This document shows positions 1 to 7,411 of a stretch of DNA of 64,000 bases, piece after piece. Positions within the stretch are counted from its first letter, which is position 1. Each line of letters starts with the position of its first letter. The notes below the pieces were generated by a model. That model was not told the origin of the DNA and searched no databases. It was given only the letters and a program-made list of their open reading frames with translations. The position numbers and the translations under genes were made by a program. This DNA comes from Schumannella soli (GTDB lineage Bacteria > Actinomycetota > Actinomycetes > Actinomycetales > Microbacteriaceae). The stretch is taken from contig NZ_VHQG01000005.1 in the NCBI RefSeq assembly GCF_006517435.1, positions 203,222 through 267,221 of the forward strand, in the 5' to 3' direction.

Positions 1-22
1 CAGCGGCGGCCAGCGGCCCGCA

Positions 23-39
23 GCGCGCGGAGAGCGCGC
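23..39. terminator. Short hairpin after the BadF-family kinase gene
   Basis: GCGCGC at 23-28 pairs with GCGCGC at 34-39 around a 5-nt loop, just beyond the stop codon of the leftward kinase gene. There is no T tract, so this is only a weak terminator candidate. Confidence 0.3.
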
Positions 40-43
40 GGGC

Positions 44-988
44 TCAGCCCTGCGCGGCCGCGAGCCCGAGCTTGCGCGCGTACAGCGCCGCCCCGACCGA
101 GGGGTCGTGCAGCGGAGCCCGGAGGTCGAAGGGGATGCCGGTCGCCGCGAGCTGGCGCGCGAAGCCGTCGAGGAATCCCGGCGCCGAGAACACCCCGCCC
201 GAGTAGGAGACGGGGATGCTCTCATCGGCCGGCGCGTCCAGGCCGGCGCGGGTGGCGACGACCAGGTCGACCAGCTCGCGCTGCGCCTCGTCGAGGATGC
301 GCTGCGCGACCGGGTCGCCGACCGCCGCGGCTGCGGTCGCGACCCTGGAGATATCGGCGATGCGGCCCCGCTCGGCCGACCAGTCGTCGACGACGACCCC
401 GATCGCATCCAGGTCGTCGTCGACGCCGAGGCGTTCGCGCATGAGCTCGTGCAGCGCACCGCGGGGCAGGCGGCCGTCGGCCATGCGGCTGAAGGCCCCG
501 AGGGCCCGGGTCGCGATCCAGTAGGCCGAGCCCTCGTCGCCGAAGAGCTCGCTCCAGCCGCCGACGCGATGCCCGATGCCGGCGCGCTCGCCGTAGGCGA
601 TGGATCCGGTGCCGGCGACGACGTTGATGCCGTCGGCGCCGCCGAGCGAGCCCGCCCATCCGCTGATCATGTCGTTGCCCGAGCGCACGCGGTCGTGGCC
701 GAGGATGCGGCGCGGGATCGCGTCGAGCACGGGCACGTCGGCGCTGGCCTCGCCGTAACCGGGGATCGCGTAGAAGACGAAGTCGAGGTCGTCGGCGCCG
801 ACGCCGCTCTGTGCGCTGATGTCGGCGAGGCCCTCGCTCAGCACGTCGCCGACGAGGTCGATGCCGCGCTCCGAGCCGAAGTAGTAGCTGGTGCGCTGGC
901 GCGACTCGGCGAGCGTCGCGCCGCTCTCGTCGATCAGCAGGAACGCGGTCTTCGTGCCGCCGCCGTCGATGCCGAGATACCGCGCCAT
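44..988 (-). CDS. BadF/BadG/BcrA/BcrD-type ATPase, probable N-acetylglucosamine-type sugar kinase
   Basis: A 314-residue cytosolic kinase of the ASKHA fold, expected to phosphorylate an amino sugar such as GlcNAc with ATP. The phosphate-1 loop DGGGTKT lies at residues 8-14, a candidate catalytic Asp follows in SGND (103-106), GTGS at 126-129 is the phosphate-2 loop, and GWSELFGDEGS at 144-154 is the family hallmark. The ATG at 988 is chosen because it sits directly before the kinase motif; the open frame continues upstream to 1105, but those residues are Arg-rich and not conserved-looking. Substrate specificity cannot be read from the sequence. Two GAAACGCGC repeats lie 47 and 69 nt upstream. 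It is transcribed leftward, and no partner gene is visible inside the window. Confidence 0.85.
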   Translation of the reverse strand: MARYLGIDGGGTKTAFLLIDESGATLAESRQRTSYYFGSERGIDLVGDVLSEGLADISAQSGVGADDLDFVFYAIPGYGEASADVPVLDAIPRRILGHDRVRSGNDMISGWAGSLGGADGINVVAGTGSIAYGERAGIGHRVGGWSELFGDEGSAYWIATRALGAFSRMADGRLPRGALHELMRERLGVDDDLDAIGVVVDDWSAERGRIADISRVATAAAAVGDPVAQRILDEAQRELVDLVVATRAGLDAPADESIPVSYSGGVFSAPGFLDGFARQLAATGIPFDLRAPLHDPSVGAALYARKLGLAAAQG

Positions 989-1031
989 GCGGTCAGCCTC
1001 GCGGTCCCTGCGGGCCGACGGCAAGATCCTG

Positions 1032-1065
1032 CGCGAAACGCGCACTGTTTTCGCGTGAAACGCGC
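1032..1065. promoter_or_regulatory. Repeated GAAACGCGC motif upstream of the BadF-type kinase
   Basis: GAAACGCGC occurs at 1035-1043 and again at 1057-1065, exactly 22 bp (two helical turns) apart, with TTTTCGCG between them as a partial inverse. The spacing is typical of paired operator half-sites. The cognate regulator is unknown. Confidence 0.35.
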
Positions 1066-1147
1066 AAACGACGGGGGGATGCGCGGACGAGCCGACCGCA
1101 TCCACCCGCCGCCGGCAGGTCGTCGCGCGTGATCCGCGCGGAAGGAT

Positions 1148-1639
1148 TCAGCGCATGTTGACGAACTGGAGGGCGACGTCGAGGTCCTTGCCCTTGAGCA
1201 GTGCGATGACCGACTGGAGGTCGTCGCGGCTCTTCGACTGCACGCGCAGCTCGTCACCCTGGATCTGGCTCTTGACGCTCTTCGGCGCCTCGTCGCGGAT
1301 GATCTTCGAGATCTTCTTCGCGTCCTCGCTCGAGATGCCGTTCTTCAGCCCGACCTCGATGCGGTACTCCTTGCCGCTCGCGTAGGGGTCGCCCTCGTCG
1401 AGCGAGCGGATGCCGATGCCGCGCTTGATGAACTTCGCCTCGAGAACCTCGAGCACCGCCTTCACGCGCTCTTCGGCACTCGCCTTCAGCAGGATCTTCT
1501 CGTCGCCCGACCACTCGATCGACGCGTTCACGCCCTTGAAGTCGTAGCGCTGCGCGATCTCCTTCTGCGCCTGCCCGACCGCGTTCTGGGCCTCCATGTG
1601 GTCGACCTTGCTCACGATGTCGAAAGAGGAATCAGCCAT
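1148..1639 (-). CDS. yajQ: YajQ family nucleotide-binding protein
   Basis: A 163-residue protein matching the YajQ/UPF0234 family in length and sequence from the first residues ([20 protein letters not shown]) to the end (LQFVNMR). Members fold as two ferredoxin-like domains; some bind cyclic-di-GMP, others bind RNA or nucleotides, so the ligand here is uncertain. The ATG at 1639 is chosen because conserved family sequence begins exactly there; the frame is open to 1753 but that stretch is unrelated. The gene lies back to back with the tRNA-Tyr gene and is probably transcribed on its own. Confidence 0.93.
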   Translation of the reverse strand: MADSSFDIVSKVDHMEAQNAVGQAQKEIAQRYDFKGVNASIEWSGDEKILLKASAEERVKAVLEVLEAKFIKRGIGIRSLDEGDPYASGKEYRIEVGLKNGISSEDAKKISKIIRDEAPKSVKSQIQGDELRVQSKSRDDLQSVIALLKGKDLDVALQFVNMR

Positions 1640-1716
1640 GCGCCCATGGTAGAGCCGACCGGGGACGCCGCCCGTGATCGGGGGCGGGCCGATGGTCATC
1701 GGCACCCCTCGCGACC

Positions 1717-1725
1717 TAGTATTCT
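1717..1725 (+). promoter_or_regulatory. Candidate -10 region for tRNA-Tyr
   Basis: TAGTATTCT in an otherwise GC-rich stretch, about 50 bp before the tRNA, offers overlapping -10 boxes (TAGTAT or TATTCT). No good -35 box is visible. Confidence 0.45.
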
Positions 1726-1771
1726 GTTCCGAGCGCGTTCGGTCGATGAGCACATCGGTCGGGAGCGCCTC

Positions 1772-1853
1772 GGCGGGTTACCCAAGCGGCCAAAGGGATC
1801 TGACTGTAAATCAGACTGCACTGCATTCGGGGGTTCGAATCCCTCACCCGCCA
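1772..1853 (+). tRNA. tRNA-Tyr (anticodon GTA)
   Basis: The acceptor stem GGCGGGT (1772-1778) pairs perfectly with ACCCGCC (1846-1852), followed by discriminator A. The anticodon arm TCTGA-CTGTAAA-TCAGA places GTA at 1806-1808, which reads Tyr codons. GGTTCGAAT marks the T arm, and the extra residues between the anticodon and T arms form the long class II variable arm typical of bacterial tRNA-Tyr. CCA is not encoded. Confidence 0.96.
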
Positions 1854-1860
1854 CATTCAC

Positions 1861-1886
1861 GAAGGCCCCGGTTCGCCGGGGCCTTC
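1861..1886 (+). terminator. Terminator hairpin after tRNA-Tyr
   Basis: An 11-bp perfect stem (1861-1871 with 1876-1886) closed by a TTCG tetraloop begins 7 nt after the tRNA and is followed by GTCGTTT. Confidence 0.85.
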
Positions 1887-1917
1887 GTCGTTTCCGGGGC
1901 CGGCGCCGACGGGTCTC

Positions 1918-1976
1918 GAGGATCGTGCCGTCGCGTCGGTATGCCGGCGCGATACCGACGCGACCGCACGATCCTC
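1918..1976. repeat. 59-nt dispersed palindrome, copy 1
   Basis: Arms of 25 nt (1918-1942 and 1952-1976) pair at 24 of 25 positions around a 9-nt loop. The left arm begins GAGGATCGTGCCGTCGCGTC. The same 59-nt layout recurs at 17736-17794 with near-identical arms and a 9-nt loop, so this is a repeat family rather than a chance terminator. It lies between the tRNA-Tyr terminator and a GNAT gene. Confidence 0.85.
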
Positions 1977-2018
1977 AGCCGGCGTCGCGAGGGCGCTGCG
2001 TTCCGCCAGGATGGGCGC

Positions 2019-2561
2019 GTGAGCAGCGTGCCCCTCGAGATCCGCGTCGACGACCTCAGCGGAGAGGCGACGCGCGAGCTGATCGCCCTCCACCTCGCGG
2101 GGATGCACGACGGCTCGCCGATCGAGAGCATCCACGCCCTCGACCTCGACGGGCTGCGCGCGCCCGGCATGACGGTCTGGTCGGCCTGGTCGGGCGAGCG
2201 TATCGCGGGGATCGGCGCGCTCAAGCGCTTCGGCACGGGCAGTGCGGCCGGCGCCGACGGCATGGATGGTGAGGGCGGCGGCTCGGGAGCGCTCGCGTCG
2301 GCGGGCGGCGACCGCGGTGAGCTGAAGTCGATGCGCGTCGCCGACGAGTTCCGCGGAACCGGCGTCGGCCGCGCGATCCTGCGTCACATCGTCGCCGAGG
2401 CCCGGGCGGCCGGCATCCGCAGCCTCTGGCTCGAGACCGGCGCCGGCGAGGCCTTCGTGCCAGCGCATCGTCTCTACGCGAGCGAGGGCTTCGTCGACTG
2501 CGGGTCCTTCGCCGACTACCGCCCCGATCCGCTGTCGCGGTTCATGACGCGGGAGCTCTGA
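2019..2561 (+). CDS. GNAT family N-acetyltransferase
   Basis: A 180-residue acyltransferase of the GNAT fold, transferring an acetyl group from acetyl-CoA to an amine; the substrate is unknown. The acetyl-CoA pyrophosphate loop RGTGVG is at residues 112-117, preceded by the beta-4 strand ELKSMRV. The C-terminal HRLYASEGF is the usual motif B region. A Gly/Ala-rich insertion (about residues 72-98) separates the first half from the core and is probably a loop. The GTG at 2019 is chosen; a second GTG at 2028 would remove three residues. CAGGAT followed by a few bases before the start resembles a leaderless arrangement. Confidence 0.87.
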   Translation: MSSVPLEIRVDDLSGEATRELIALHLAGMHDGSPIESIHALDLDGLRAPGMTVWSAWSGERIAGIGALKRFGTGSAAGADGMDGEGGGSGALASAGGDRGELKSMRVADEFRGTGVGRAILRHIVAEARAAGIRSLWLETGAGEAFVPAHRLYASEGFVDCGSFADYRPDPLSRFMTREL

Positions 2562-2599
2562 GTCGGACTTTCGCGCGTCGACCGATCCGGTCGCTCTCT

Positions 2600-3094
2600 T
2601 CACCCCGCGCTCGCGCGCAGGTGCTCGTCGAGGGTGCGGAAGACGGTGTCGTCGCCGCCCTCCCAGGCCGGGCGCGGATCCGGTTGGCCGGGCACCGGCT
2701 CGTAGAGCCACCACAGGTTTCCCCAGGGGTCGAGCAGGCGGGCGAGCGTGAGCGATCCGTAGAACGGAGTGGGCGGCGTCACGACCGTCGCGCCGCGAGG
2801 CTCGGCCCTGGCGATCACGTCCGCCGCATCCGCGACCCAGAGCTGCAGCAGCCCCGGGCGCGACGGCCAGCCGGGCTGGCGGTCGGCGAGCAGCAGCAGC
2901 GCGTCGCCGAGGCGCAGCTCGGCGTGGATGAGCAGACCGCTCGGCGTCGCGGTGCGGGCCAGGTCGACCTCGACGGCGCCGAACACGGCCGAGGCGAAGT
3001 CGATGAACCCGGCTGCGTCGTCGAGCAGCACGAAGGGAGTGAGGGAGCTTCCTCGTCCGGTGATCCTGGCGCCGGACAGCGTGATCTCGGTCAT
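2600..3094 (-). CDS. VOC superfamily protein (glyoxalase/bleomycin resistance, PhnB-like)
   Basis: A 164-residue protein with the paired beta-alpha-beta-beta-beta modules of the vicinal oxygen chelate fold. The repeated pattern (LTPFVLLDDAAGFIDFASAVFG at the start in spirit of PhnB, and the late FYG...DPWGNLWWLYEP ending) is that of metal-dependent glyoxalase-like proteins. Such proteins act as dioxygenases, glyoxalases or antibiotic-binding proteins; none can be assigned here. It is divergent from the flavoprotein gene at 3319. Confidence 0.82.
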   Translation of the reverse strand: MTEITLSGARITGRGSSLTPFVLLDDAAGFIDFASAVFGAVEVDLARTATPSGLLIHAELRLGDALLLLADRQPGWPSRPGLLQLWVADAADVIARAEPRGATVVTPPTPFYGSLTLARLLDPWGNLWWLYEPVPGQPDPRPAWEGGDDTVFRTLDEHLRASAG

Positions 3095-3177
3095 GGATGG
3101 AGGCTCGCGCGCACCACCGACACCGCGGTCGGCGCCGTCCGGTCAGAGATGATTCGTCTGCCTCGTACTCCGGCACG

Positions 3178-3256
3178 TCGACCTCTCGACGCCCCGATAG
3201 TCGAGCGCTCGGATCTCTCGACGGCGGGGTAGTCCGATCGCTCGATCACTCGAACG
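3178..3256. other. TCGA-rich stretch between divergent genes
   Basis: TCGA occurs about six times here, and CTCTCGACG starts two roughly 32-bp near-repeats at 3183 and 3215. It may hold operator half-sites or be simple-sequence drift. Confidence 0.3.
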
Positions 3257-3262
3257 CGATTC

Positions 3263-3288
3263 TTGCCGTAGTGGCAATAATGCTTGCC
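3263..3288. promoter_or_regulatory. Alternating TTGCC/GGCAA half-sites, candidate operator
   Basis: TTGCC (3263-3267), GGCAA (3273-3277) and TTGCC (3284-3288) form two overlapping inverted repeats around an AT-rich CAATAAT that could be a -10 box for the flavoprotein gene. No regulator gene is adjacent. Confidence 0.4.
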
Positions 3289-3318
3289 GTTCGGGCTCGC
3301 CCGGTGCACGGTAGTCGC

Positions 3319-4470
3319 GTGAATCCCGTCGAGAGCCCCGCCGCCACCAGTCCCGACCGCATCCCGGGCTCCGCGCCCGCCGCTCGCGTGATCCCCGCAC
3401 TGACCGCAGCCGACGCCGCCGAGCGCTGGGATGCCGTCGTCATCGGCGGCGGCGCGGCCGGCCTGAACGCCGCGCTCATGCTCGTGCGCTCGCGCCGGCG
3501 CGTGCTCGTCGTCGACGCCGGAGCCCCCCGCAACCGCTTCGCGGACGGCGTGCACGGGGTCCTCGGACGCGAGGACGTCCCCCCGCTCGACCTCGTCGCC
3601 CAGGGCCGGGCCGAGGTCGAGAGCTACGGCGGCGTCGTCCGCTCCGGCTGGGTGACCGCGGTCGGCGGCGCCGAGGGCGACTTCCTCGTCGAGGTGGGAA
3701 ACTTCGGCACCGCATCCGCCGGAGCCGACGCCGAGGCCGCTATTGCCGGCGCGGCGGCATCCATGAGCCCGGTCCGCCTGACCGCGCGCCACGTCGTCGT
3801 CGCGACCGGCGTCGCGGATGCGCTGCCTGACATCCCCGGACTCGCCGCGCAGTGGGGCCGCGGGGTCGTGCACTGCCCCTACTGCCACGGCTGGGAGGTG
3901 CGCGATCAGCGCATCGCCGTGCTCGCCGAGGTGCCGGCGGCGGCCGTGCACCAGGCGCAGCTGTTCCGGCAGCTCAGCGCCGACGTCGTCGTGCTGCAGC
4001 ACAGCTCGGCGCCCTTCGACGAGGCGGATGCGCGGGGGCTCGCCGCGCGCGGCATCCGGGTCGTGGCGGGCGAGGTCGTCGAGCTCGTGAGCGAAGGGGA
4101 CGCGGGCGCGCGCGGTGCAGGGGATGACACGAGCGCTGCCCCCGGTCGACTGACGGGCGCGCGGCTCGCCGACGGCACGCTCGTGCCGATCGATGCGCTC
4201 GTCGTCGCGTCGGTTCCGGTCGCGCACGTCGAGTTCCTGGCGCCGCTCGGACTGCACGCCGAGACGCATCCGATGGGCCGCGGCGAGCAGCTGCCGGCGA
4301 CGCCGTTCGGCGTGACCGCGATTCCCGGCGTCTGGGTCGCCGGCAACGCGACTGACATCATGGCGCAGGTGGGCGCGGCGGCTGCCGCCGGAGCGATGGT
4401 CGGCGCGCAGGTCAACGCGGCGCTCGTCGTGGCCGAGGTGCGCGCGGCCGTCGCTGTCGCGGACTCCTGA
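3319..4470 (+). CDS. Thioredoxin reductase-like NAD(P)/FAD-dependent oxidoreductase
   Basis: A 383-residue flavoprotein with two Rossmann folds. GGGAAG at residues 43-48 binds the FAD ADP moiety; CPYC at 186-189 is the redox-active disulfide in the place used by thioredoxin reductases (CPYCHGWE); the C-terminal GVWVAGNATD segment binds the FAD ribityl. These features support NAD(P)H-dependent disulfide reduction, though many actinobacterial homologues have unknown partners, and no thioredoxin gene is nearby. An Ala-rich insertion at about 130-150 is unusual. The GTG at 3319 is preferred because homology starts after it; an in-frame ATG at 3280 would add 13 residues. It converges on the XRE-cupin gene. 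Confidence 0.85.
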   Translation: MNPVESPAATSPDRIPGSAPAARVIPALTAADAAERWDAVVIGGGAAGLNAALMLVRSRRRVLVVDAGAPRNRFADGVHGVLGREDVPPLDLVAQGRAEVESYGGVVRSGWVTAVGGAEGDFLVEVGNFGTASAGADAEAAIAGAAASMSPVRLTARHVVVATGVADALPDIPGLAAQWGRGVVHCPYCHGWEVRDQRIAVLAEVPAAAVHQAQLFRQLSADVVVLQHSSAPFDEADARGLAARGIRVVAGEVVELVSEGDAGARGAGDDTSAAPGRLTGARLADGTLVPIDALVVASVPVAHVEFLAPLGLHAETHPMGRGEQLPATPFGVTAIPGVWVAGNATDIMAQVGAAAAAGAMVGAQVNAALVVAEVRAAVAVADS

Positions 4471-4617
4471 GCGGTCGGGCGCGCCCGGGTCCGGGACCCT
4501 GCGCATCGAAGCCGACCGATCGATCCCTCGCCCGCCTGTGACGTCGGAACTCGGGGATGCGAGCGCGGTACGGAGGCATGCGCCCGCGGGCCGCATCGCG
4601 CGCCGGGTCCCGGCGAG

Positions 4618-4648
4618 CCCGGGGGTCAGGCCTCGAGCGACCCCCGGG
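4618..4648. terminator. Bidirectional terminator hairpin
   Basis: CCCGGGGGTC (4618-4627) pairs perfectly with GACCCCCGGG (4639-4648) around an 11-nt loop, between the convergent flavoprotein and XRE genes. Confidence 0.65.
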
Positions 4649-4649
4649 G

Positions 4650-5333
4650 TCACGCCTCGGGCGTCGCCGCCTCGGCGTCATCCGGCCCGCCCGACCCGTC
4701 GGGCCCATTCGATCCGCTCTCCTCGCGCGACGGCAGCGGAACCGGCACGGCCGCCGCGACCGGCGGAACCCCGTGCACGCGTCGCCCCTCCGCGTCGAAC
4801 AGCCCCAGGAACTCGACCGTCTCGCCGTCGGCGCTGCCCAGCCAGTGCGGGGTGCGGCAGTCGAACTCGGCCGCCTCGCCCGAGCCGAGCACGAACTCCT
4901 CGTCGTCGAGCACGAGGCGCAGCCGGCCCTGCAGCACGTAGAGCCACTCCCATCCATGGTGCTCGCGACGCTGCTCCACCTCCTGCGCGGTGCGGCCCGG
5001 CAGCACGAACTTGACCGCCTGCACGCCGTTCGCGCCGCGTCCGAGCGGCAGGATCGTCCGCCCGCTGTGACGCACCGGGCGGATGTGGATGCGCGGATCG
5101 CCGGTCGGCGGCGCCCCCACCAGGTCGTCGAGCGGCACCCCGTACTCGCGGGCGAGCGGCAGCAGCAGCTCGAGCGCGGGCCGCCGCGATCCGGATTCCA
5201 GCCGCGAGAGCGTGCTGGTCGAGATCGACGTCGCCGCCGAGACGTCAGCGAGCGTGAGATTGCGGTTGACGCGGAGTCGGCGCAGGCGCTCGCCCACTCC
5301 CGCGAGGGTGCGTTCGATGGGCTCGTCCGCCAT
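4650..5333 (-). CDS. XRE-family regulator with C-terminal cupin domain
   Basis: A 227-residue transcription factor. Residues about 10-66 form the helix-turn-helix (LTLADVSAATSISTSTLSRL is the recognition region), and about 95-180 form a small beta-barrel cupin ending PHWLGSADGETVEFLGLF, which probably senses a small ligand. The tail from about 200 is Gly/Asp/Ser-rich and likely disordered. This HTH-cupin layout is common in regulators of amine, amino-acid or drug-efflux genes, but no target is obvious here. The ATG at 5333 places the HTH at the normal distance; the frame is open far upstream, but that sequence is antisense to the GrpB-like gene. Confidence 0.88.
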   Translation of the reverse strand: MADEPIERTLAGVGERLRRLRVNRNLTLADVSAATSISTSTLSRLESGSRRPALELLLPLAREYGVPLDDLVGAPPTGDPRIHIRPVRHSGRTILPLGRGANGVQAVKFVLPGRTAQEVEQRREHHGWEWLYVLQGRLRLVLDDEEFVLGSGEAAEFDCRTPHWLGSADGETVEFLGLFDAEGRRVHGVPPVAAAVPVPLPSREESGSNGPDGSGGPDDAEAATPEA

Positions 5334-5450
5334 GACCCCACCCTGCCACCGCGCGCCCCATCCCGTCACGGTTCCCGGCGAGCCGTGACCTGAGGTGACG
5401 TCGGCGCGAACCGCGGCGACGCGTCGCCGGCCGACGCGTAGCGTGGAGGG

Positions 5451-6095
5451 ATGGTCGATGAAGCCCAGCCCCGCGACCCCGCTCCCGCCGCGACCGCCAT
5501 CACAGCCCACAGCGACTTCGATCCCGACGACGCCGACTGGCTCGTGCCCGCGCAGCCCGAGCACGTCGTCATCGCCGAGCCCGACCCCGCGTGGCCGGAG
5601 CGCTTCCGCGAGCTGGCGGACCGCATCCGCGCCGCCCTCGGCGATGCCGCCCTCGAGGTCGAGCACGTCGGCTCGACCTCGGTGCCGGGCATGCCGGCGA
5701 AGCCGATCATCGACATCGACCTCACGGTCGCCGACAGCCGCGATGAGGATGCCTACGTCGCCGCGCTCGAAGCCGCCGGCTTCGTGTTCGTGCTGCGTGA
5801 GCGCAACTGGCACGAGCATCGGCTGTTCACGAACGCCGCGCCGCGGGCGAACCTCCACGTCTGGGGCTCCGATCGGGCGGAGGCGGTGCGGCACCGGATG
5901 CTGCGCGACTGGCTCAGCGAGCACGCCGACGACCGCGCGCTGTACGCCGCCGCGAAGCGCGCCGCGGCCGCGAAGCGCGCCGCGGCCGCGCAGACGGCCG
6001 ACGATCCCGAACTCGTGCAGGCGTACAACCAGCGCAAGGAGCCGGTGATCCGCGAGATCCTCGACCGCATGTTCCGGGCGCACGGACTGCTCTGA
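5451..6095 (+). CDS. GrpB-like nucleotidyltransferase-fold protein (UPF0157)
   Basis: A 214-residue protein of the GrpB/UPF0157 family, which has a nucleotidyltransferase-like core and is sometimes found fused to dephospho-CoA kinase; its reaction is not established. Diagnostic segments are DPAWPERF, VEHVGSTSVPGMPAKPIIDI and the late YNQRKEPVIREI. Just before the last of these, an 18-nt unit (about 5951-5992) is repeated, giving a duplicated AAAKR run that lengthens a helix. TAGCGT at 5439-5444 sits 6 nt before the ATG, so the mRNA is probably leaderless. Confidence 0.86.
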   Translation: MVDEAQPRDPAPAATAITAHSDFDPDDADWLVPAQPEHVVIAEPDPAWPERFRELADRIRAALGDAALEVEHVGSTSVPGMPAKPIIDIDLTVADSRDEDAYVAALEAAGFVFVLRERNWHEHRLFTNAAPRANLHVWGSDRAEAVRHRMLRDWLSEHADDRALYAAAKRAAAAKRAAAAQTADDPELVQAYNQRKEPVIREILDRMFRAHGLL

Positions 6096-6186
6096 CCCGC
6101 GCCGATTCGCCGCTGCCGCGCCGTCGGTCGCGCGACGTGGCGCGAGAGCCCGCGCACACGTCCGGGGCCCGTGGTTGGCTGGGGGC

Positions 6187-7092
6187 ATGACCGACGCCGC
6201 CGCATCCGCCGCCTCGAGCACCCCCGTCGACCCCGCCGGGCTGCTCGCCCTCGCCCGCGACATCGCGCTCGAGGCGGGTGCTCTCGCCGCTCGGCGCCGC
6301 GCCGAGGGCGTCGAGGTCGCCGCCGCGAAGTCGAGCCCGGTCGACATCGTCACGGCCGCCGACCGCGAGGTGGAGCAGCTCATCCGGGCGCGCATCGGCA
6401 CCGCGCGACCCGACGACGCGATCCTCGGCGAGGAAGGCGGCACGGCCGCCGGGCGCTCGGGACTCACCTGGGTCGTCGACCCGATCGACGGCACCGTCAA
6501 CTACCTCTACGGCATCCCGCACTACGCCGTCAGCATCGCGGTCGTCAGCTCGCCCGATGACGCACCCGCCGACGCACAGACCTGGACAGCGCTCGCCGGC
6601 GTCGTCTACTCCCCGGGCGAGGGCGAGCTGTTCTCGGCCGCGCGCGGCGGAGGAGCCCGCCTCGAGGTACTGCCGCGGGCGGGCGTGGATGCTCCGCTCG
6701 CGCCCGGCGCGATCGGCCAGGTGCGCGAGCTGGCGGTGCGGCCCGCGGCCCCGCTCGGCCAGGTGCTGCTCGCGACCGGGTTCAGCTACGACGCCGAACT
6801 GCGCGCGCACCAGATCGCGGCGGTGTCGGCGCTGATGCCGCACCTGCGCGACCTGCGCCGGTTCGGCGCCGCCGCACTCGACCTGACCGCGCTCGCCGCC
6901 GGACGCATCGACGCCTACCTCGAACGGCAGACGAACGCGTGGGACTTCGCCGCCGGCGTGCTCATCGCCCGCGAGGCCGGCGCGGCCGTGGTCGGGTACG
7001 AGGGCGCCGAGCCCGACACCCGGCTCGTGCTCGGCGGGCATCCCGACCTGGTCGCGCAGCTCGCGCCGCTCGTCGCGGAGGTCGACTACTGA
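6187..7092 (+). CDS. Inositol monophosphatase family protein
   Basis: A 301-residue Mg2+-dependent sugar-phosphate phosphatase. The metal-binding sites are visible as GEEGG (about residues 80-84), the DPIDGTVNY motif (about 98-106), and the C-terminal WDFAAGVLIAREAGA (about 254-268), which supplies the final Asp. Likely substrates are myo-inositol 1-phosphate, histidinol phosphate or a related compound; the family is too broad to choose. An Ala-rich N-terminus of about 15 residues precedes the domain. It appears to be a single-gene unit. Confidence 0.9.
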   Translation: MTDAAASAASSTPVDPAGLLALARDIALEAGALAARRRAEGVEVAAAKSSPVDIVTAADREVEQLIRARIGTARPDDAILGEEGGTAAGRSGLTWVVDPIDGTVNYLYGIPHYAVSIAVVSSPDDAPADAQTWTALAGVVYSPGEGELFSAARGGGARLEVLPRAGVDAPLAPGAIGQVRELAVRPAAPLGQVLLATGFSYDAELRAHQIAAVSALMPHLRDLRRFGAAALDLTALAAGRIDAYLERQTNAWDFAAGVLIAREAGAAVVGYEGAEPDTRLVLGGHPDLVAQLAPLVAEVDY

Positions 7093-7296
7093 GGGTCCGG
7101 TCGGCTGCCGAGAGCCCGGTCGGCTGCTGCGGGCGGGCCGACGATCGCGGGCCGATCAGCTGAGAACGCGGACGCGGATGGATGCGCACCCCGGCCGAGG
7201 GGTGGCGGCATCCGCGTCGCCCTTTTACACTTTCGGGGTACATCGCGCGTCCGAACCCGAGTCCGGAAGCGCGTCGCCGGCTCGGCTGAGCCGCTC
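7093..7296 (+). other. Upstream region of the M23 peptidase gene
   Basis: It contains an AT-richer TTTTACACTTTCGGGGTACA segment at about 7222-7241, which may hold the promoter. I looked for c-di-AMP (ydaO) riboswitch landmarks, expected before actinobacterial cell-wall hydrolase genes, and did not find a convincing set. Confidence 0.3.
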
Positions 7297-7410
7297 ATGA
7301 CCTGGAGCTCCACGATGACCGCTTGCCCTGTGGTCATCCTGTCGAGCCCGATCGCGGGTTCGGCCACCACGGCGATCCCCGCTGCTTCGCCCCTCAGCGA
7401 GGGCGTCTGA
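7297..7410 (+). CDS. 37-residue leader ORF before the M23 peptidase
   Basis: An ATG at 7297 opens a 37-codon frame ending TGA at 7408-7410, one nucleotide before the ATG of the peptidase gene. It begins MTWSSTMTACPVV and is rich in small residues and Ser/Thr, with no obvious signal peptide. The tight spacing means ribosomes finishing this ORF could reinitiate on the peptidase ATG, and that ATG has no other clear ribosome binding site. It may be a translational-coupling leader or a chance frame; nothing in its sequence is recognisable. Confidence 0.35.
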   Translation: MTWSSTMTACPVVILSSPIAGSATTAIPAASPLSEGV

Positions 7411-7411
7411 T

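Noticed and set aside
1772-1976. Prophage or island attachment site at tRNA-Tyr
   Set aside because: No integrase follows and no second copy of the tRNA 3' end was noticed in the window.
4650-6500. A 616-residue reading of the XRE-cupin gene with a long N-terminal extension
   Set aside because: The added part is antisense to the GrpB-like and inositol-monophosphatase genes and is low-complexity; the ATG at 5333 gives a normal HTH-cupin protein.
7200-7411. c-di-AMP (ydaO) riboswitch before the M23 peptidase
   Set aside because: Expected from the family context, but the conserved GGGGTGAAT and CAGCTAACCTCGTAGGC-like blocks were not found; a covariance-model search would be decisive.
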